DNA of 61,168 nucleotides from Myxococcales bacterium (GTDB taxonomy: Bacteria > Myxococcota_A > UBA9042): assembly GCA_009692465.1 (NCBI GenBank), contig SHZD01000007.1, positions 1-61,168 of the forward strand. The letters run 5' to 3'. Shown here piece by piece: positions 34,730 through 43,747 of the stretch. Below the pieces are notes generated by a model. The model saw only the letters and a list, made by a program, of their open reading frames with translations, searched no databases and had not been told where the DNA came from. Within the stretch, counting starts at the first letter, position 1; each line of letters opens with the position of its first letter. The translations under genes were made by a program, and so were the position numbers.

Positions 34730-35395
34730 ATGACGAAGCGCGGGCGATTTGTAGTGCTGGAGGGCACCGATGGCGCGGGGACCACCACTCAGGGCGATGC
34801 GTTGACCGACTACCTGCGCAGTCGCGACTTAGAAGTGGTGCGCACCGCCCAGCCGTCGAGTTTGCAGACTGGTACGCTGATTCGCCAAATCTTGCGCGGT
34901 GAAATTACCGATGGCAGCCGACCGATCGACGCCGCGGCCGTGGCGCTGCTGTTTGCCGCCGATCGCATCGATCACGCGCGCCGGATTGTGCTGCCGGCCT
35001 TGCAGCGCGGGGCGTGGGTGGTGTGCGATCGCCATCTGGGCAGCTCGTTGGCTTTTCAAGTGAGCGATGCTGAGCACGGCGGCAACCAAGTCGATGGCGA
35101 CTGGGTGCTGGCGATCAACCAACACGCGCTGCAGGCCGATTTGACCTTGTGGCTCGATATTGAGGTGGAGGCGGCGTTGGCCCGCATTGCGTCGCGAGGT
35201 AAGCCACTGGAACGCTTTGAGACCGCTGCGATGCTAACGCGAGTGCGCAACCGCTTCTTGGCGCTGTACACTGCCCCGCCGACTCTGCTCGGCCCGCTGC
35301 AGCGCATCGATGCCGCGGCACAGCGTGAAACGGTCGCCCGTGCTATACGTCGGAGCGTCGACGACCTGTTGCAACGGCCGGAGCAGGCTCGATGA
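34730..35395 (+). CDS. tmk: Thymidylate kinase, atypical P-loop
   Basis: 221 residues. It phosphorylates dTMP to dTDP (cytosol). Family order is kept: P-loop EGTDGAGTTTQ (11-21), the region RTAQPS that replaces the usual DR-type REPGG, the LIRQILRGE helix, ADRIDHARRIVLPAL, and CDRHLGSSLAFQ (99-110). The P-loop Lys of GxDGxGK[ST] is Thr18 here, an apparent loss of the phosphate-binding Lys. Activity might rely on a nearby Arg, or it belongs to a divergent tmk branch. It starts 2 bp after the lipoprotein stop and ends overlapping the kinase start (ATGA). Confidence 0.87.
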   Translation: MTKRGRFVVLEGTDGAGTTTQGDALTDYLRSRDLEVVRTAQPSSLQTGTLIRQILRGEITDGSRPIDAAAVALLFAADRIDHARRIVLPALQRGAWVVCDRHLGSSLAFQVSDAEHGGNQVDGDWVLAINQHALQADLTLWLDIEVEAALARIASRGKPLERFETAAMLTRVRNRFLALYTAPPTLLGPLQRIDAAAQRETVARAIRRSVDDLLQRPEQAR

Positions 35396-37452
35396 CCCAC
35401 AAACCAACAGAACCAGCGAACCCGGCGCCGTCCTCGCACATCGCCACCCAGCAAGGTGTGGGTTCGCCCGATTCGCCGTTCGGTCGTGGCAATGAGTCGA
35501 ATCCGACCCTGCCGGAGTCTCAAGGCGAAGATTTGGTGATGACGGGCGCGCCGACAGTCGCGTTTACCCCTGACGACGAGCCGCGCAAAGCCGCCAATTC
35601 TGGGGTCAAGAGCCGCGTGGTCAGCATCGTTCACACGGCCAGTAACGACCAGACCATGGCCAATGCTGCGTCACCCGATTTTGAAGGTGTCGGCGACGCC
35701 CCCGTTCAAATCGGCGATGCGACCATGGACGCCATCGGCATCGACCTGCCGACTCGCCGCGAGGGTGCCAATACTCGCGAGCAACTCGATGAAAAGATTC
35801 GTGCGCACCTCGACCGCGCCACTGCAGAGCGTCTCGATCCGCTGCTGGGTCAGGTTGTCGGCGGCCGCTTTTTGGTCCTCAAGAAGATTGGCAGCGGCGG
35901 CATGGGTTCAGTGTACCGCGCCCGCCAAGAGGGCATGGACCGCGATGTGGCGATCAAGGTCTTGCTGGGCGACCTCAAGTCCAACGAAACCGTCCTGCGC
36001 CGTTTTACGTTGGAAGCACTTGCGGTTTCGCGCCTGCGCCACCCGAACACGATTCAGATTTTCGACTATGGGCAGACCCCCGACGGCAACCCCTACATCG
36101 CGATGGAGTTGCTGGAAGGTCTGACTCTGTATGACCTTTTGCGCAAGGAGCGGCCACTGCCGATTCGCCGCGCCTTGCGGGTCATGGGCCAGGTCGCTCA
36201 GTCGTTGGCAGAAGCGCATAGCAAAGAGATCGTACACCGCGATCTCAAACCGGAGAACATTTTCTTGGTGCAAGTGGGCGATAACGTTGACTATGTCAAA
36301 GTGCTCGATTTTGGCGTCGCCAAGCTGCGCGACCACAAGAACGACGCCGGCACGCTGACCCAGGCCGGGTCGATCTTTGGCACTCCACGCTACATGAGCC
36401 CTGAGCAATGCAGCGCGCAACCGGTGGACGCGCGCTCGGACCTGTATGCGTTGGGCGTCATTTTGTACGAGATGATTACCGGCAATGCGCCGTTTACGGG
36501 CGATCAGGCGCTGCAGTTGCTGTTGGCCCATGTCAACGAAACACCGGTGCCACCGTCGCAAGCGACCGACAAGCAGGTGATTCCGGCCGAGGTAGAAGAA
36601 CTTGTCCTGCAACTACTAGAAAAGAAACCAGATTTTCGAGTGCAGGTGGCCGGTGATTTGGCCAGGCGCTGTCAGGATTTGGCCGACCAACTGCCCACCG
36701 CGTTTGACCAGCGCATTGGCAGCGCACAGGAAGCAGAAAGTCTAGGCGTGCGGGTGTCGTCGGCAACCACTGGCGCGATTGTCACGGCGCGCACGATGCG
36801 TAATGTCAGCGATGGTGCTCAAACTGCTGATATTTCTGCGGTGCCCGAACTGGTTATGCTGGCGCCACCGGCGTCCAAGCTGCCGCTGGTGCTGGGTGGT
36901 GCTGCGGCCGTAGCTGCTGCGGTGTTCGCTATGTGGGTCGCGACTCGACCACCCGAAGTTGTGGTCAAGACCGAAGTGATCAAAGAGCAAATCGCCGTTC
37001 CAGTGGCGGCGCTGGCCGACGACAAGTTGGTGCGGATTACGGTCAAGTCCAACCCGCCTGGGGCGCAAATTCTAAAGGATGACAAGCTGTTGGGCACGAC
37101 CAACGCCACTTTGGATCTCGCCAAGGGTGCGCCCGACGAAACGTGGCAGCTGTTGCGCGATGGCTATGAACCGCAGACTTTGACCGTGTCGTTTGCGGCG
37201 GCCCAACTCTTGTCGATTGAGCTCAAGAAACTGACGCCCACGGTGGCGCACGATCCGGCCAAAGTGGCTAGGCCGCTGGATCGGTCGAGCGGCAAAGGCG
37301 ACACGGGCAAAAAGGAAGCGGGCAAAGCGGAGCCGACGATGGCGGCCAAGCCTGAGCCCAAGGTCGAAGCCCCTAAAGAGCGGACCAAGCCCGAGGTGCC
37401 CAAACCGCCGCCGAAAAAAGACGACAAGATCGAAGATCCGGATCTGCAGTAG
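35392..37452 (+). CDS. Hanks-type Ser/Thr kinase with PEGA domain
   Basis: 686 residues from ATG 35392, overlapping tmk by 4 bp. A 155-residue disordered N-terminus precedes the kinase domain (about 159-425), with intact G-loop GSGGMG (167-172), Lys189, HRDLKPEN (281-288), DFG (305-307) and GTPRYMSPEQ. A membrane helix (LPLVLGGAAAVAAAVFAMWV, about 500-520) leads to an extracytoplasmic PEGA domain (ITVKSNPPGAQILKDDKLLGTTN, about 545-610) and a Lys/Pro/Glu-rich tail. It probably senses the envelope and phosphorylates cytosolic proteins. Last gene of the six-gene operon. Confidence 0.94.
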   Translation: MTHKPTEPANPAPSSHIATQQGVGSPDSPFGRGNESNPTLPESQGEDLVMTGAPTVAFTPDDEPRKAANSGVKSRVVSIVHTASNDQTMANAASPDFEGVGDAPVQIGDATMDAIGIDLPTRREGANTREQLDEKIRAHLDRATAERLDPLLGQVVGGRFLVLKKIGSGGMGSVYRARQEGMDRDVAIKVLLGDLKSNETVLRRFTLEALAVSRLRHPNTIQIFDYGQTPDGNPYIAMELLEGLTLYDLLRKERPLPIRRALRVMGQVAQSLAEAHSKEIVHRDLKPENIFLVQVGDNVDYVKVLDFGVAKLRDHKNDAGTLTQAGSIFGTPRYMSPEQCSAQPVDARSDLYALGVILYEMITGNAPFTGDQALQLLLAHVNETPVPPSQATDKQVIPAEVEELVLQLLEKKPDFRVQVAGDLARRCQDLADQLPTAFDQRIGSAQEAESLGVRVSSATTGAIVTARTMRNVSDGAQTADISAVPELVMLAPPASKLPLVLGGAAAVAAAVFAMWVATRPPEVVVKTEVIKEQIAVPVAALADDKLVRITVKSNPPGAQILKDDKLLGTTNATLDLAKGAPDETWQLLRDGYEPQTLTVSFAAAQLLSIELKKLTPTVAHDPAKVARPLDRSSGKGDTGKKEAGKAEPTMAAKPEPKVEAPKERTKPEVPKPPPKKDDKIEDPDLQ

Positions 37453-37530
37453 GCGCCGTCACCCGCACGTTGCGCGCTCGACACGACAGACGGCGCGGCG
37501 GTCGAGCTTGCCGAGCTTGGAACTACAGTA

Positions 37531-37667
37531 AGGAAGTGTCCTCAACTAACTCGATCGATCTGGGCAACCCAAGAGCGGCGAGTCGGCGTTTGAGGACGCG
37601 AGCTTAGCGACCAACAAAGCAAGCAAACGGAACCAGTCCCACAATGACTTATTGTGGGACAGTTCCT
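37531..37667 (+). repeat. A-type structured element, copy 5
   Basis: 137 bp, ends AGGAAGTGTCC / GGACAGTTCCT, hairpin ACAAT-GACTT-ATTGT. It fills the space between two convergent genes and ends 4 bp before the stop of the leftward SUMF1-type gene; it could act as a two-way terminator. Confidence 0.9.
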
Positions 37668-37671
37668 AAGC

Positions 37672-38841
37672 TCACAAGGCCTTGACGCAGCGAAAGCCGT
37701 AATGATATTGCGGATCCCCGGTTGGCCCCACTGTCTGGGCGCGGTTGTCGGCACGGCCGTCGCACGACATTTTGTCGTCCTTGTTGCTGTGGTTGTAGAA
37801 ACTACCACCGCGAACAACGCGCAACTGCTCAAAATTCTTGCCAGTATGGTAGCCAACCAGCGGCGTGGCATTGCCTAGACGGCGCGGACAAATCGGATTG
37901 TCACACGGCTGATAACAGTTGGGCTTGGCCGAAGGTTGCGAGTTCGCGCCACACACACACTGCAGGCACACTTTTTCGCATTCACCTTTGGAGCGCGTAG
38001 TGAGCAAGCAAGGCCCACAGTCCTGACAGCCGTACGGGTTAACTGGATTTTCCCAGTCGCAGGTCAGCTGTTGCTTGGCATCGCTAATGGTAAATTCCGC
38101 AACATTTCCAAATAGATCGTAAACACTGGTCCCGCCAATTAAGACTACGTCAGCGGTCGAAACCTGAACCGGTCTCGTCAACTGCGTGCCGCCATTGCAT
38201 TTTGCAATATTGACGTCTTTGTCGCACTGGCTTAGCGGCCCTTGGAAGCCGGGCTTGGCCCACGGGTAAATGCGCTTTTCAGCCACTGTCTTGACGGCAC
38301 CGCCGGCCGCCATCTCCCATTCAAACTCGGTTGGCAGGCGTTTACCGGCAAAATTACAATACTCCTCAGCCTGTTTGAGCCGTACCGCGACCACCGGGTA
38401 AGTGTTATAGCGAGCATTGGTGAAGTAGTCGCCGATGCCACTGGGACCATTGTCACCTGGGGGCAGCGAACATTTCTCCATCTCGACGCAAAACCGGTAT
38501 TGTTCGTTTGTGACTTCATGGACATCGATGGCAAAGGGCTTGATTTCGACCGTCGCCGTGGGCTGGCCAGGATCAAACTGAACGTTCTTGTCGCAATCCG
38601 CCTTGGTCCGCGGAATGCGGCAACCTTGTTCGCCGACCCCAAAAACGAACGTGCCCGCGACCGCGAGATTGGCCATTTTCGTCAGCGCCGGCGGCTCCTT
38701 GCCGGTTGCGCAGGTCGTCAAAGTCAGAAGCGCACCCAGCATCAGCGCACAGGTTGCCGCGCGGTCTAGGCTGACCGAAGGACCAGCCACAGGCGGCGCC
38801 AGTCGGGTTGCGTAGCGGCCGTGGCCTTGCGACTGACTCAT
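37672..38841 (-). CDS. SUMF1/FGE-family lipoprotein
   Basis: 389 residues from ATG 38841. A signal ending in TTC-ATG (about residue 44) suggests a lipoprotein, but the region before it is long. The rest follows the formylglycine-generating enzyme/SUMF1 fold: IDVHEVTNEQYRFCVEM, YPVVAVRLKQAEEYCNFAGKRLPTEFEWEMAA, SVYDLFGNVAEFTIS, LRVVRGGSFYNHSN, and YGFRCVKAL at the end. A Cys-rich insert (CGPCLLTTRSKGECEKVCLQCVCGAN) is unusual. The catalytic Cys pair of true FGE is not evident, so it may be a binding domain, as in many Myxococcota. It overlaps the upstream TPR/PEGA gene (ATGA). Confidence 0.84.
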   Translation of the reverse strand: MSQSQGHGRYATRLAPPVAGPSVSLDRAATCALMLGALLTLTTCATGKEPPALTKMANLAVAGTFVFGVGEQGCRIPRTKADCDKNVQFDPGQPTATVEIKPFAIDVHEVTNEQYRFCVEMEKCSLPPGDNGPSGIGDYFTNARYNTYPVVAVRLKQAEEYCNFAGKRLPTEFEWEMAAGGAVKTVAEKRIYPWAKPGFQGPLSQCDKDVNIAKCNGGTQLTRPVQVSTADVVLIGGTSVYDLFGNVAEFTISDAKQQLTCDWENPVNPYGCQDCGPCLLTTRSKGECEKVCLQCVCGANSQPSAKPNCYQPCDNPICPRRLGNATPLVGYHTGKNFEQLRVVRGGSFYNHSNKDDKMSCDGRADNRAQTVGPTGDPQYHYGFRCVKAL

Positions 38842-40136
38842 TTGCGCTCCACGTCCAAACCGCCCAGTGGGACCACTTCGATGCCGTGTCCAAGGGCCGG
38901 CCCGTCGACGAGTTCTTCCGTCGGAATGCCCTCACGCAGGCCGTCCCAGCCAATCAACACCAAACCCAAACCCAAAGCAGTGCCTCCAGCGGTGTAGCCC
39001 AAGTCCTGAAAGCCCACGTACTGCTCGAAAGTCGGGGTGCCGCGGTACTGCTGGTTGGCTAGATACCAGAGAGCGCCGCCGCCGGCCAGCCCTATCGCCC
39101 CCAACACCGCCAGCGGCCAGCCAAGCGCCGAGCGATAGGTCGACACCGAGTTGATCCGCCGCAAACTCAGGCGCAGCTTGACCAATCGGTCGTCGGCAAC
39201 GTTGATCTGGATGTCACCGGTTTGGTAGTCGACGCGGGTAATGGTGACTTGGTGCGCTCCGGGCTCAACGTCCAGTTGACCGGCAAACGGCGTCACCGCC
39301 GCCACTTTGCCATCAATGGCAATTTGGGCCCCTCGGACGTTGCACCACACGCCAATCGCTCCGCGTTTGACGGTGGATTTCATCGACCACACCACGGAAA
39401 CTTTGCCAGATTGCGGCACTTCCAGCTCAGCATCCAAATCGGAATGCTTGGCCAACTTGAGCACAATCGGGTGACGACCCGCGCGCATGCGCGTGACCAA
39501 CGGGGTCGAACCGATGGTGACTCCCGCCTCCAGCACTTGCGCGCCCGGTGGAACGGACTGGATCGACACTTCTGGCAGCGCCTCAAACGCCCGGCGTTTC
39601 AAGTCCTCTATTTGCCGGAGGGTATCGGCGCGGTCGGGCGACTCCAAGCCATCGTTTTGTTGGCGATAGACTTCTAGGTAGCGCTCTAGCTGTTTGACGG
39701 CTTCGCCGTACTCGGCCAGCTTTTCTCGGCACTTGGCCATGTTGTACAAGAACGCCGACCGCGGCTGGGTAGCAAACGCCTTCTCGAACAGCGCAAAAGC
39801 TGCCGCGTATTTCTTGTCTTTGTACGCGGCCTTAGCCTCATCGCTCAGCGCATCGGCGTGCTGGGTGGTCGGATCCGCAGCCGGTGGCGGTGGCGGTGGC
39901 GGTGGCGCGGTATCACTGGCAGGCGGTGGCGGCACCGGCGGATCGTCAGCCAGCGCCAGTTCAGGTCGGACGGTGAGGCCAAAAATGGCCACCGCGATAG
40001 CGATTGTGCCCAAGCCTATGGACCTGATTGTCGCCCACTCTTGCACCCACTTTTGCGCCCACTTTTGCAACCACGTTTGCACGGTTCGACCCAAAAGGCG
40101 CTGCTGCAACGCAAAACGCGACGGCAACCTTAGCAT
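38838..40136 (-). CDS. TPR and PEGA domain exported protein
   Basis: 432 residues from ATG 40136; ATG 40202 would add 22. The N-terminus has a short W-rich run (TWLQKWAQKWVQEWAT) encoded by near-tandem DNA, then a membrane/signal segment (IRSIGLGTIAIAVAIFGLTV), a Pro-rich linker, TPR-like helices (AALSDEAKAAYKDKKYAAAFALFEKAFA...), then two PEGA-type parts (SIQSVPPGAQVLEAGVTIGSTP; VRGAQIAIDGKVAAVTP... EPGAHQVTITRVDYQTG) and a hydrophobic end. Similar to the kinase-linked TPR/PEGA gene at 8.2-9.3 kb. It lies in the ECF sigma operon. Confidence 0.78.
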   Translation of the reverse strand: MLRLPSRFALQQRLLGRTVQTWLQKWAQKWVQEWATIRSIGLGTIAIAVAIFGLTVRPELALADDPPVPPPPASDTAPPPPPPPPAADPTTQHADALSDEAKAAYKDKKYAAAFALFEKAFATQPRSAFLYNMAKCREKLAEYGEAVKQLERYLEVYRQQNDGLESPDRADTLRQIEDLKRRAFEALPEVSIQSVPPGAQVLEAGVTIGSTPLVTRMRAGRHPIVLKLAKHSDLDAELEVPQSGKVSVVWSMKSTVKRGAIGVWCNVRGAQIAIDGKVAAVTPFAGQLDVEPGAHQVTITRVDYQTGDIQINVADDRLVKLRLSLRRINSVSTYRSALGWPLAVLGAIGLAGGGALWYLANQQYRGTPTFEQYVGFQDLGYTAGGTALGLGLVLIGWDGLREGIPTEELVDGPALGHGIEVVPLGGLDVERK

Positions 40137-40212
40137 GGCGCAGCACGGTGTGGCAAACGCTTGAAGTTTTAGTGGATTAGGGAAAATTTGCGAACAAGCC
40201 AACAGGCAGCGG

Positions 40213-40713
40213 CTACTTGTCCACGCTGGTGCAAATAATGATCAACTTGTCGGCCCACGGCCGCACATCCAACGTCCGGCCGCCACGCGCAACCGAGCGA
40301 ACCGTCCGCGACTTGGGCAACTCAAGGGCATGGCGGACGCGAACAGGCGGACCCGCAACGACTTCAAGCATTTGCAACGCCATCTCGCCGCCGTCTGGCA
40401 GCTTGAGGGTATTGCGCTGGCCAGCTGTCAACCGCAGTGTATGTTCACCGAGCAAGGTAAACGTGTTGAATTCGTTATGAAGTGCTTCCAATTCGCGGCG
40501 CAAGTCGCCCAATTTGGCATCCACCTTGGGCGCGGCCGCCTTGGTGCCTTCGATGATCCGCACCACAAAACCGGCGCTGGCCGTCGGCGCTTGGGCCCAA
40601 CCGGTGGCTGAGCCTACTAGCTCGAGACAACTGGCCAATCCGATGACTGCGGCGAACAGTCCGCGGCGCCCGGGAACCAACCTCTGCAAGAACTGCACTA
40701 ACGCTGTCAACAT
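40213..40713 (-). CDS. Exported protein of unknown function
   Basis: 166 residues from ATG 40713, whose A is shared with the stop of the anti-sigma gene (TGATG). An Arg-containing signal-like N-terminus (LVQFLQRLVPGRRGLFAAVIGLASC) is followed by VDAKLGDLRRELEALHNEFNTFTLLGEHTL, a probable coiled coil, and a beta-rich C-terminal half (LRLTAGQRNTLKLPDGGEMALQMLEVVAGPPVRVRHALEL). A periplasmic or lipid-anchored role is likely. Family not recognised. Its coupling to the sigma and anti-sigma genes suggests a part in the same sensing pathway. Confidence 0.68.
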   Translation of the reverse strand: MLTALVQFLQRLVPGRRGLFAAVIGLASCLELVGSATGWAQAPTASAGFVVRIIEGTKAAAPKVDAKLGDLRRELEALHNEFNTFTLLGEHTLRLTAGQRNTLKLPDGGEMALQMLEVVAGPPVRVRHALELPKSRTVRSVARGGRTLDVRPWADKLIIICTSVDK

Positions 40714-41345
40714 CAGCCCTCCCTCGGTTGGGCGTCGGCAAAGTGCCAGATCACGGTCGGCCGGTCGGCATCCGTGCCGGGCTTGACCGAAATGGTTTCG
40801 CCGTCAATTTCCATTTCTTCAATGATCACCTGCTGATCACCAATCTGCGCGTCTTCGGCGATCGCCGCCATATTGGCCTGCCCCGCCAGTGGCGGCAGTG
40901 CTGGGCGCATGGCGATCACGATCCACGCCGCCAGCGCCACCGCCGTGCCAAACGCCACACTGACCTTGCCAAAGCCCAAGTTGCGCGCCCAGGCGATCCA
41001 CGTCCAACCTACCGCAGTCGTAGCGGTAGTGACAGGCCGGGCCGCCGCTGGAATCTTGGTCATCACCCGCCCGCGCAGCATCGACAAATCAGCTTGCACC
41101 TGGCTTGCTGCCAATTCGCCGACGATGTGCTCGGCCACCGCGGCTTTGGTCGCCAGCAGATCATCGGCAATGGAGCGGGCGATCGGATTGGCATTGAGCA
41201 ACTGCTCCGCGACGGCCAACTGCTCGTGATCGCGCGTCAATTCGCCATCGACGTACAGCATCACCAGCTCAAGGTCGCGATCAGCTAGAGATAGGCCGTC
41301 ACCGCTTTCAATGCGATCATCAGCAGGTAGGTCAGGACTAAGCAC
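40713..41345 (-). CDS. Predicted anti-sigma factor
   Basis: 210 residues from GTG 41345, which has a strong GAGGAGG upstream; the frame is open to 41399. Its start overlaps the end of the ECF sigma gene by 8 bp, a typical arrangement of an ECF sigma/anti-sigma pair. The N-terminal cytoplasmic part (LELVMLYVDGELTRDHEQLAVAEQLLNANPIARSIADDL) has the anti-sigma domain pattern, without the HxxxCxxC zinc motif, so it is not a ZAS type. One membrane helix (VSVAFGTAVALAAWIVIAM, about 135-155) leads to a periplasmic tail of about 55 residues. It probably holds the sigma factor at the membrane. Confidence 0.82.
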   Translation of the reverse strand: MLSPDLPADDRIESGDGLSLADRDLELVMLYVDGELTRDHEQLAVAEQLLNANPIARSIADDLLATKAAVAEHIVGELAASQVQADLSMLRGRVMTKIPAAARPVTTATTAVGWTWIAWARNLGFGKVSVAFGTAVALAAWIVIAMRPALPPLAGQANMAAIAEDAQIGDQQVIIEEMEIDGETISVKPGTDADRPTVIWHFADAQPREG

Positions 41346-41937
41346 GGGTCGCCTCCTCGCGGTAATCGGCCAGTTCGACCTGCAACCGCTTGCGCGCATA
41401 AAATATACGACTCATCACCGTGCCCCTGGGAATGCCCAATTCATCGGCAATTTCCTGATACGAATAGCCTTGAACGTCGCAAAGCAACACGCACTGGCGA
41501 TGGGTTTCGGGTAACAAGGCCAAGGCTTTTTCCAAGCGATCACCAAGTTGACCGCGGGCGTGTTCTTGCAGCGGAGAGGCGCGGCCAAAGCTGCCGATGG
41601 CTGGCAAATCGCCTTCGGCCAAGTCTTCGGCAGAGACGCGATCGTCCAATTCTTCGGCGCGGCGCGTCCGGCGACGGCGAATGCGATCGATGCAGCCGTT
41701 GGCGGCGATGCGATAGACCCACGCTCGAAAATTCGAATCGCGACGAAACATGTCCATGCGGGTGAATACTTTGACGAAAGTATCCTGCACCAAGTCCATG
41801 GCGTCGGCTTCATTGCGCAAATGCGACATGCACAAATTGTAGACCGGCCGCTTGAGCCGATCGACCAATTCGCCAAAGGCGGCGCGATCGCCGTCCAATG
41901 CTGCATTCACCAAAAGTAGTTCGCGCTCATCCACCAC
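41338..41937 (-). CDS. ECF-family RNA polymerase sigma factor
   Basis: 199 residues from GTG 41937. Sigma region 2 (about 22-92: PVYNLCMSHLRNEADAMDLVQDTFVKVF, then FRAWVYRIAANGCIDRIRRRR) binds core polymerase and the -10 element. Region 4 (about 140-190: LPETHRQCVLLCDVQGYSYQEIADELGIPRGTVMSRIFYARKRLQ) binds the -35 element. An acidic linker lies between. It heads a five-gene leftward operon with anti-sigma, exported, TPR/PEGA and SUMF1-type proteins, and probably drives its own operon. Target genes unknown. Confidence 0.93.
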   Translation of the reverse strand: MVDERELLLVNAALDGDRAAFGELVDRLKRPVYNLCMSHLRNEADAMDLVQDTFVKVFTRMDMFRRDSNFRAWVYRIAANGCIDRIRRRRTRRAEELDDRVSAEDLAEGDLPAIGSFGRASPLQEHARGQLGDRLEKALALLPETHRQCVLLCDVQGYSYQEIADELGIPRGTVMSRIFYARKRLQVELADYREEATRA

Positions 41938-42103
41938 GGATCATGCGCTCCAATCGCGGGCAACGCCCGAGCACGCCGATTATTCACGGTTTGGCGATGG
42001 CCGCAAATCGCCGCCCTTTTCGCGAGCGCTGCTGATCGCGCAATCTGCTGGCCGATGTGGCAAAACGCCGGTGCCGGCAGCGATGGTTCGGCTTGAGACC
42101 GCG

Positions 42104-43648
42104 ATGAAGCAGCGTGATGCAGTGATTGTGGGGGTGGTGATCGCCGTTGCCGCATGGGGTTGCAAGCAGCCAGCACCCAGTGCGCCGGCCGACGTTCCGG
42201 TTGCCGCTGCTGCATCTGTGCCTGATCAGCCGGTGGTAGACCTTGCCGCGCAGGCATCGCCGGTGATCGCCCTGCCCTCGCCGCCGACGCTGACCCAGAT
42301 CGAGGTGCAAGAGTTGGTTGCGGCATGGTTGCAAGCCCAAAACGCCGCCAATTTCCCCGCGTACTCGATGCTGTATGCCAACAAGATGACTGGAATTCGT
42401 CGAGTTGGCAGCGTCGCTCGTCAGTTCGGCCGCAGTGGCTGGCTGCAAGATCGCAAGCGCATGTTCGGCAAAGTGATGCTGGTACAGGCGCGCCAGATTG
42501 AGATCACGATCGGGGCCGGGATTGCCCAAGTTCAGTTTGAGCAGTCGTTTGAAACGGGCGCCTTCAAGGATACCGGGCCCAAGCGCTGGACGGTAATCCG
42601 TGAACTCGGTGCGGCGCGAATTGCGCGCGAAGAGATGCTGCAATCGACCGTCGGCGCGGTGGCCACAGCGCAGTCGTTTGACAGTGCCCAACTGGCACTG
42701 GCGGTGAGTTCTGGCGGCCGGACTTGGCTGGTGGTGAGCCCAAACGCTCCTCAATCGGACCAGCCGCCACGGCTGCTGGCTCGGCAGGGACCGGCGGCGG
42801 CGGTGCGCTCGTTGACGTGGCCGGCGCCTGTGACTCATTCGGCGCCCGTGCCCAGTTCGGCTTCGATCCTGCATTCGATCCTGCAATGGCGCGATCGCGA
42901 TGTGGTGGTCTACGGGCAGACCGGGCAAGCGTGCCGCGGTCAGGTTTCCGAAGTGGCTGCATTGGTTCGAGTTATCCCCCATTTTGGCCAGGTTCAGACC
43001 TGGGATGGCGTTGGCGGCGTCAAGGCTTCGGATCAGCAGGTTGCTGAGGAAATCTGGCAACTTGGCGCCAGCGAGGCCGTCGTCGCGGTGGCCATCAAGC
43101 CCTACGCGCTGGCCGGCAACCCGCCCAATTGTGAGGGAGCACTGTGGGGCCGCGCGGCCAATTTGCCGCCGCCCAAGGTGATGGCTCGCGATCGCACCAA
43201 GACTGGCCAATTGCACGAAACTGGACTGGAAACGATGCGCAGCAACTTGGCGTACAAAGAGATCCAAGGTGTCTATGCCGGCGAAGTTGAACCGCCGCGA
43301 GCGCTCCATTGGGATCAGTTTGAGCACTCGGTGGCTAGCGTCGTCAGTTTTGAGGGACACGGCCAGCGGTTGGTCGCCACTTTTGGTCGGTCTGGCGCCG
43401 GTTGTGGCGGCTTTTTTGGTGAATTTGGGGCAATTTGGCAGGCGCAATCACCAACGCCAAACACCTATGTTTTGCAATTAGCTAGCGATCCCAAAGCACT
43501 CGATCCGCGAATGCCGCAGGCCGCGGTCGACGTCGATGGCGACGGCGTGTTTGAACTGGTGGCACCGGACCAGATTTGGCGGCGAACCGGGGCCACTTGG
43601 CGACCTGTGCTAACCCTGCCGGTTCCCAATTTTGACTGCCCGTGTTGA
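42104..43648 (+). CDS. Lipoprotein with NTF2-like domain
   Basis: 514 residues from ATG 42104; ATG 42083 would add 7. The signal DAVIVGVVIAVAAWGC ends at the lipobox Cys, then an Ala/Pro linker. Residues about 66-170 (VQELVAAWLQAQNAANFPAYSMLYANKMTGIRR... GWLQDRKRMFGKVMLVQARQIEITI... AQVQFEQSF) are an NTF2/SnoaL-type fold. The rest, to residue 514, is a beta-rich domain that includes DVDGDGVFELV near the end, a single Ca-binding-type loop also seen in FG-GAP repeats. Role unknown. It is divergent from the ECF operon and starts the rightward set with the HAD and Tol genes. Confidence 0.72.
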   Translation: MKQRDAVIVGVVIAVAAWGCKQPAPSAPADVPVAAAASVPDQPVVDLAAQASPVIALPSPPTLTQIEVQELVAAWLQAQNAANFPAYSMLYANKMTGIRRVGSVARQFGRSGWLQDRKRMFGKVMLVQARQIEITIGAGIAQVQFEQSFETGAFKDTGPKRWTVIRELGAARIAREEMLQSTVGAVATAQSFDSAQLALAVSSGGRTWLVVSPNAPQSDQPPRLLARQGPAAAVRSLTWPAPVTHSAPVPSSASILHSILQWRDRDVVVYGQTGQACRGQVSEVAALVRVIPHFGQVQTWDGVGGVKASDQQVAEEIWQLGASEAVVAVAIKPYALAGNPPNCEGALWGRAANLPPPKVMARDRTKTGQLHETGLETMRSNLAYKEIQGVYAGEVEPPRALHWDQFEHSVASVVSFEGHGQRLVATFGRSGAGCGGFFGEFGAIWQAQSPTPNTYVLQLASDPKALDPRMPQAAVDVDGDGVFELVAPDQIWRRTGATWRPVLTLPVPNFDCPC

Positions 43649-43747
43649 TACTGCGCGACGCAGCGCGGCACACCACAAGAACGCAGCGCCGTGCGCTTGC
43701 AATCATGTGAAACTTGTGCGATTTTTGACGGATCAGGAGTCCGCCGC

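Noticed and set aside
37672-38841. True formylglycine-generating enzyme
   Set aside because: The SUMF1 fold is visible, but the catalytic Cys pair and a sulfatase neighbour are not, so enzyme activity is not claimed.
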